Assembly (NCBI GenBank): GCA_030849945.1
Contig: JAVDKK010000003.1
Span: 496,001 to 560,000 of the forward strand
DNA from: Schauerella fraxinea
GTDB lineage: Bacteria > Pseudomonadota > Gammaproteobacteria > Burkholderiales > Burkholderiaceae_B
Reading direction: 5' to 3'
Length of the DNA: 64,000 nucleotides
The notes under the pieces are model-generated. The model searched no databases. It worked only from the letters and a program-made list of their open reading frames with translations, and was not told the origin of the DNA. Both the position numbers and the translations under genes were made by a program. How positions within the stretch are numbered: position 1 is the stretch's first letter; each line of letters opens with the position of its first letter. Shown in pieces: positions 59,992 to 64,000 of the stretch.

Positions 59992-60061
59992 ATCGCCTTG
60001 AAAGGGCGATCGTCTGTCCGGCATTGTGCTGGGCTGCCACTTCCGCTGATGCAGTAATTCC

Positions 60062-61132
60062 GTGATACGTATTGCGATTGATTGCATGGGCGGCGATGCT
60101 GGCTTGCCCGTTACCGTGCCCGCCGCGCTTGCATTCGCGCGCCGCTTCCCCGATACCGCTTTGCTGCTGGTAGGGCGTGCGGCCGAGATCGAGCAGGCGC
60201 TTTCCCTCGAGAGCGATGTGCCGCGCGAGCGGATCGAAATCGTCTCCGCGACCGAGGTCGTGGAAATGGACGATTCGGTCGAGATCGCTCTGCGCCGCAA
60301 GAAAGACTCGTCCATGCGCCTTGCCGCCCAAGCGGTCAAGGATGGGCGTGCCGACGCCTGTGTGTCTGCAGGCAATACCGGCGCGTGGATGGCGATCTCG
60401 CGATATATCCTCAAGACGCTGGACGGCATCGATCGTCCGGCGATCGCGACGTCGATTCCCAATCAACTCGGTCGGGCGACAACCGTGCTCGACCTGGGCG
60501 CGAATGTCGACTGTACGGCCGAGCACCTGCTGCAATTCGCGATCATGGGGTCGGCGTTGTCCCAGACTGTCGACCATATCGAGCGGCCCAGCGTTGGGCT
60601 GCTCAATATTGGTGAAGAAGTCATCAAGGGCAACGAAGTCGTGAAGGAAGCGGCCGAGCTTCTGCGCGCCAGCCCGCTCAATTTCTACGGCAATGTCGAA
60701 GGCGACGATATCTTCAAAGGTACCGTCGACGTCGTCGTGTGCGATGGCTTCGTCGGTAACGTGGTGCTCAAGTCGGTCGAAGGATTGGCCAAGATGTTGA
60801 GCAGCATCATCCGCGAAGAATTCAAACGCAACCTGTTGACGCTCATTGCCGGCGCGATCGCTAGCCCTGTGCTCAACCGGCTGCGCAAGCGCGTCGATAA
60901 TCGGCAGTACAACGGCGCAGCCTTGCTGGGCCTGCGCGGCGTGGTCATCAAGAGCCACGGTTCGGCCGACGCTTACGCATTTGGGTTCGCTTTGCAGCGC
61001 GCACGCGAGGCCGTTGCCAGTAAACTGCTGGATCGCACAGCGCAAGCGGTGGCGCAACTGACGCGCAGCGTGCAGGTGCCGCCTGTCGTCCAGGCACTGC
61101 CGCCCGCCGTCGGCGACACCGTCTCGCCGTAA
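60062..61132 (+). CDS. plsX: Phosphate acyltransferase PlsX
   Basis: PlsX makes acyl-phosphate from acyl-ACP for phospholipid synthesis. The 356-residue protein starts at a GTG (IRIAIDCMGGDAG), with core motifs CVSAGNTGAWMAISR, LDLGANVDCT, GEEVIKGNEVVKEAAELL and GFVGNVVLKSVEG. A Val/Pro-rich tail of about 25 residues follows the conserved domain. It lies 70 bases after rpmF and 10 bases before fabH, in the usual order linking lipid synthesis to ribosome production. Confidence 0.96.
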   Translation: MIRIAIDCMGGDAGLPVTVPAALAFARRFPDTALLLVGRAAEIEQALSLESDVPRERIEIVSATEVVEMDDSVEIALRRKKDSSMRLAAQAVKDGRADACVSAGNTGAWMAISRYILKTLDGIDRPAIATSIPNQLGRATTVLDLGANVDCTAEHLLQFAIMGSALSQTVDHIERPSVGLLNIGEEVIKGNEVVKEAAELLRASPLNFYGNVEGDDIFKGTVDVVVCDGFVGNVVLKSVEGLAKMLSSIIREEFKRNLLTLIAGAIASPVLNRLRKRVDNRQYNGAALLGLRGVVIKSHGSADAYAFGFALQRAREAVASKLLDRTAQAVAQLTRSVQVPPVVQALPPAVGDTVSP

Positions 61133-61142
61133 CACCTACAAC

Positions 61143-62129
61143 ATGGATCGAACCATGACCTACGCTGTCATTGCGGGCTCGGGTAGTTTCTTGCCCGAAC
61201 GTGTCGTCTCCAACGACGCGCTGGCGGCCGAACTGGCCGAGCGCGGCATCGAGACCTCCGATCAGTGGATCGTCGAGCGTACCGGTATCCGTCAACGCCA
61301 CCTGGCCGAGCGTGGCGTCACCACCAGCGCCTTGGCCACACACGCCGCGCGCCGCGCGCTTGAAGACGCCGGCGTCACCGCTGCCGACGTCGATCTCATC
61401 ATCGTCGCCACCTCCACCCCCGATTTCGTCTTTCCCAGCACGGCATGTCTGGTGCAGGCGGAGATCGGCGCGAAAGGGGCGGCCGCCTTCGACGTGCAAG
61501 CGGTGTGCAGCGGTTTCGTCTACGCGCTTACCACTGCCGACAGCTTCGTGCGTGCCGGCCGGTCGAAATGCGCATTGGTCATTGGCGCAGAAGTCTTTTC
61601 GCGCATCCTGGATTGGAACGACCGCGGCACGTGCGTGCTGTTCGGCGACGGCGCGGGCGCCGTGGTGCTCAAGGCGTCGGATGAACCCGGCATCATCGCC
61701 GCGCAATTGAACGCCGACGGCAGTCAGACGCATATTCTGTGCGCCGCGGGCAACGTCGCCTATGGCGAAGTGACCGGCGATCCGTTTTTGCGCATGGACG
61801 GTCAGGCGGTCTTCAAGCAGGCCGTCACCGTGCTGGATAAATCGGCTCGCAAAGTATGCGAGGATGCGGGCATCGCCTTGTCCGACGTCGACTGGCTGAT
61901 TCCGCACCAGGCCAACGTGCGTATCCTCAATTTCCTGGCCCGCAAGCTCGATATGCCGCTCGAACGCGTGATCGTGACCGTGGATACGCATGCCAACACC
62001 TCGGCCGCAAGCGTGCCGCTGGCGCTGGATGCGGCGCGCCGCGACGGTCGTGTCAAGGCCGGGCAAACCGTGTTGCTGCAAGGCGTGGGCGGTGGGTTCA
62101 CCTGGGGCTCCGTGCTCGCCAAGATGTGA
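61143..62129 (+). CDS. fabH: 3-oxoacyl-ACP synthase III FabH
   Basis: FabH starts fatty acid synthesis by condensing acetyl-CoA with malonyl-ACP. The 328-residue enzyme has the Cys-His-Asn triad: cysteine near residue 120 (FDVQAVCSGFVYAL), histidine in IPHQANVRIL near 255, and asparagine in DTHANTSAAS near 285. The start could be 61143 or the in-frame ATG at 61155 (MTYAVIAGSGS), the latter beginning closer to homologues. fabD follows after a 106-base gap. Confidence 0.95.
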   Translation: MDRTMTYAVIAGSGSFLPERVVSNDALAAELAERGIETSDQWIVERTGIRQRHLAERGVTTSALATHAARRALEDAGVTAADVDLIIVATSTPDFVFPSTACLVQAEIGAKGAAAFDVQAVCSGFVYALTTADSFVRAGRSKCALVIGAEVFSRILDWNDRGTCVLFGDGAGAVVLKASDEPGIIAAQLNADGSQTHILCAAGNVAYGEVTGDPFLRMDGQAVFKQAVTVLDKSARKVCEDAGIALSDVDWLIPHQANVRILNFLARKLDMPLERVIVTVDTHANTSAASVPLALDAARRDGRVKAGQTVLLQGVGGGFTWGSVLAKM

Positions 62130-62235
62130 TGGCCACGTGCGGCGTGACGTCGTTGCGCCGTCGCCCCGCTAGTCCGCGCAGGCGCGGTCTGGCGCGACAT
62201 CTTTTCGAAAATTCCTTTATCGGTTATTGCTCGAC

Positions 62236-63171
62236 ATGACATTTGCATTCGTATTTCCGGGGCAGGGTTCACAATCGATCGGCATGCTGGACGCCTGGGC
62301 GGGTAACGCTGCCGTGGCTGACGTGCTGGCGCGCGCCAATCAAGCATTGGGCGAAGACGTCGCTGCGCTGATCGCACAAGGACCGGCGGAACAACTCAAT
62401 CTCACCACGCATACTCAGCCTGCCATGCTGACGGCCGGTGCGGCCGTATACGCGGCCTGGGTCGCTGCCGGCGGCCCCGCGCCCGCCCTCGTGGCCGGGC
62501 ACAGCCTGGGCGAGTACGCGGCGCTCACCGCAGCCGGCGCGTTGAAGCTCGAAGACGCCGTGCGCCTGGTGCGCATTCGCGCCGATGCCATGCAAGCCGC
62601 CGTACCGGTGGGCGAAGGTGGCATGGCCGCCGTGCTCGGCCTGGACGACGCCACGGTGATCGCCGCGTGTGCGTCTGCCGCGCAAGGCCAGATCGTCGAA
62701 GCCGTCAATTTCAATGCGCCTGCCCAGGTGGTGATCGCCGGGCACAAGGCGGCGGTCGAACGCGCCTGCGAGGCGGCTCGGGCTGCCGGTGCCAAGCGTG
62801 CGCTCATGTTGCCGGTGTCCGCGCCGTTTCACTCCAGCCTGCTGCGTCCTGCGGCCGAGGTCCTGGCCCGCGCATTGGCCGAGGTCGATGTGCAGTCGCC
62901 GCGCATTCAGGTGCTCAATAACGTCGATGTTGCCACGCCCGATGCGCCTGACGCGATTCGCGATGCCTTGGTGCGTCAAGCCTGGCATCCCGTGCGTTGG
63001 GTCGAAACCATTCAAGCCATGGAAGCGCGCGGCGTGACGCACATCATCGAGTGCGGCCCGGGCAAGGTACTCACCGGCCTGACCAAGCGTATCAGCAGCA
63101 ATCTCATCGGGTTGGCCATTACCGACCCGGCTTCGCTTGACGCCGCGCTGGCCGCGGTTTCGGAGAAATAA
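62236..63171 (+). CDS. fabD: Malonyl-CoA:ACP transacylase FabD
   Basis: FabD loads malonate onto acyl carrier protein. The 311-residue enzyme has FPGQGSQ at the N-terminus, the nucleophile serine in GHSLGEYAAL, a conserved arginine in VRIRADAMQ, and the catalytic histidine in VSAPFHSSLL. The ATG at 62236 fits homologues (MTFAFVFPGQGSQ), while a TTG nine bases earlier is also in frame. The stop is followed after one base by the fabG ATG. Confidence 0.96.
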   Translation: MTFAFVFPGQGSQSIGMLDAWAGNAAVADVLARANQALGEDVAALIAQGPAEQLNLTTHTQPAMLTAGAAVYAAWVAAGGPAPALVAGHSLGEYAALTAAGALKLEDAVRLVRIRADAMQAAVPVGEGGMAAVLGLDDATVIAACASAAQGQIVEAVNFNAPAQVVIAGHKAAVERACEAARAAGAKRALMLPVSAPFHSSLLRPAAEVLARALAEVDVQSPRIQVLNNVDVATPDAPDAIRDALVRQAWHPVRWVETIQAMEARGVTHIIECGPGKVLTGLTKRISSNLIGLAITDPASLDAALAAVSEK

Positions 63172-63172
63172 G

Positions 63173-63922
63173 ATGTCCACAGCACAACAGCCGCTCGCCG
63201 GCAAGACGGCCCTTGTTACGGGTGCGACCCGCGGTATCGGCCAAGCGATTGCGCTGGCCCTGGCCGGCCAGGGTGCGACCGTGATCGGCACCGCCACCTC
63301 CGACTCGGGCGCAGCGCGCATCAATGACACGCTGGCGCCGTTCGGTGGCCGCGGCGTGGTGCTCAACGTGACGGATGCTGCGGCAACCGACGCGTTGCTC
63401 GACCAACTGAGCAAAGAAAGCGGTGGGCCCCACATTCTCGTCAACAACGCGGGCATTACGCGCGATACGTTGGCGATGCGCATGAAAGATGAAGACTGGT
63501 CCGCCGTGCTGGACACCAATCTGAACGCGGTTTTCCGCCTGTCGCGCGGCGTGCTGCGTGGCATGATGAAGGCCCGCTGGGGGCGTATCATCAACGTGAC
63601 TTCGGTTGTGGGTGAGAGCGGCAATCCGGGTCAAGCCAACTACGCCGCCGCCAAGGCCGGCGTGGCCGGCATGGCGCGCGCGTTGGCCCGAGAGTTGGGC
63701 AGCCGCAACATTACCGTCAACTGCGTGGCGCCGGGTTTTATCGATACCGACATGACCCGTGCACTGGGCGAAGCGCAGACAACGGCGCTGTTGCAACAGA
63801 TTCCGCTGGGTCGTTTGGGTTCGCCCGATGACGTCGCGCAAGCAGTCGTTTTCCTCGCCGGACCGGGCGCAGGGTACATTACGGGCTCGACGTTGCACGT
63901 CAACGGCGGAATGTATATGTAA
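63173..63922 (+). CDS. fabG: 3-oxoacyl-ACP reductase FabG
   Basis: FabG reduces beta-ketoacyl-ACP with NADPH. The 249-residue short-chain dehydrogenase has the cofactor loop TGATRGIGQAIA, NNAGITRD, the catalytic Ser in NVTSVVGESG, and YAAAKAG with Tyr and Lys. It begins one base after the fabD stop and closes the yceD-rpmF-plsX-fabHDG run in the window; acpP would be expected to follow. Confidence 0.97.
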   Translation: MSTAQQPLAGKTALVTGATRGIGQAIALALAGQGATVIGTATSDSGAARINDTLAPFGGRGVVLNVTDAAATDALLDQLSKESGGPHILVNNAGITRDTLAMRMKDEDWSAVLDTNLNAVFRLSRGVLRGMMKARWGRIINVTSVVGESGNPGQANYAAAKAGVAGMARALARELGSRNITVNCVAPGFIDTDMTRALGEAQTTALLQQIPLGRLGSPDDVAQAVVFLAGPGAGYITGSTLHVNGGMYM

Positions 63923-64000
63923 AGTCGTCGGAACCGGCGGGTCGCGCGAGAAGCCTCAGGGCGCGTGCGATCCGAGGGGTTCCGGCCTTTGGAGGCCTTG
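63923..64000 (+). other. Downstream flank of fabG
   Basis: The last 78 bases hold no gene. CGGAACC (63930-63936) can pair with GGTTCCG further on, and GGCCT/AGGCC near the window edge forms a second hairpin. This is likely the fabG-acpP spacer. Confidence 0.3.

Noticed and set aside
1..64000. CRISPR arrays, tRNA/rRNA genes, insertion sequences, phage or defence islands
   Set aside because: None were seen. The tandem arrays near 19.8, 54.3 and 56.4 kb have short, unspaced, degenerate units, which does not fit CRISPR, and no transposase or integrase motif appears in any frame I trust.

Overview
The window looks like a stretch of core chromosome from a high-GC betaproteobacterium in the order Burkholderiales, most likely family Alcaligenaceae (Bordetella/Achromobacter/Pusillimonas-like). 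The signs are a RisA/RisS-type two-component pair, a Par27-like periplasmic parvulin, a three-cysteine AhpC with AhpD, PagL, an intracellular PHB depolymerase, and the order yceD-rpmF-plsX-fabH-fabD-fabG. This placement is inferred from protein resemblance; no search was run. I see no tRNA, rRNA, CRISPR array, insertion sequence, phage or integrative element. The densest unexplained structure is between the genes: short imperfect tandem-repeat arrays, a G-quadruplex motif, structured leaders and 3' ends, and one gene remnant.

Layout. 0-12.6 kb: mfd; isoprenoid genes ispD-ispF; peroxide defence ahpC-ahpD; sensor/regulator risA-risS; a TsaB-RimI fusion overlapping a family 4 uracil-DNA glycosylase; lplT. 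12.8-19.8 kb: smc-zipA-ligA (chromosome organisation, division, DNA ligation). 19.8-22.2 kb: a 19-nt-periodic repeat array, then msrB-yciB-bolA-parvulin on the minus strand. 22.5-34.0 kb: two complete branched-chain/amide-type ABC transporters facing each other across a secreted Sel1-repeat protein. The first has a LivM-LivG fusion; the second has a LivF with Arg in place of the Walker A Lys. 34.1-41.1 kb: rsxB-nth, phaZ, fdxA-fpr, pncB, ridA, a flavodoxin-fold protein and mtfA. 41.3-48.4 kb: relA, argE, trpB-trpA-accD, pagL. 48.4-54.3 kb: a hicB remnant, rne with structured leader and 3' end, and divergent rluC-gph. 54.3-58.7 kb: a 17-bp array, msrP-msrQ, a 21-bp array, and the maf-methyltransferase-amidase operon. 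58.7-64 kb: a long leader, then the ribosomal L32/fatty-acid/phospholipid cluster, which leaves the window just after fabG.

How the genes work together. Many genes are translationally coupled through 1-8 base overlaps (ispD/ispF, tsaB/udg, zipA/ligA, bolA/yciB/msrB, the liv genes, rsxB/nth, the flavodoxin gene/mtfA, maf/methyltransferase/amiD). Three repair or oxidative-damage themes recur: AhpC/AhpD, MsrB and MsrPQ against oxidation; Mfd, UDG, Nth and LigA for DNA; and Fpr/FdxA/RsxB for electron supply. I found no convincing new defence or mobile system. The candidates most worth following are the repeat arrays near 19.8, 54.3 and 56.4 kb, the rne leader palindrome, the Arg-type Walker A in LivF, and the lineage-specific insertions in IspD, Fpr and UDG.
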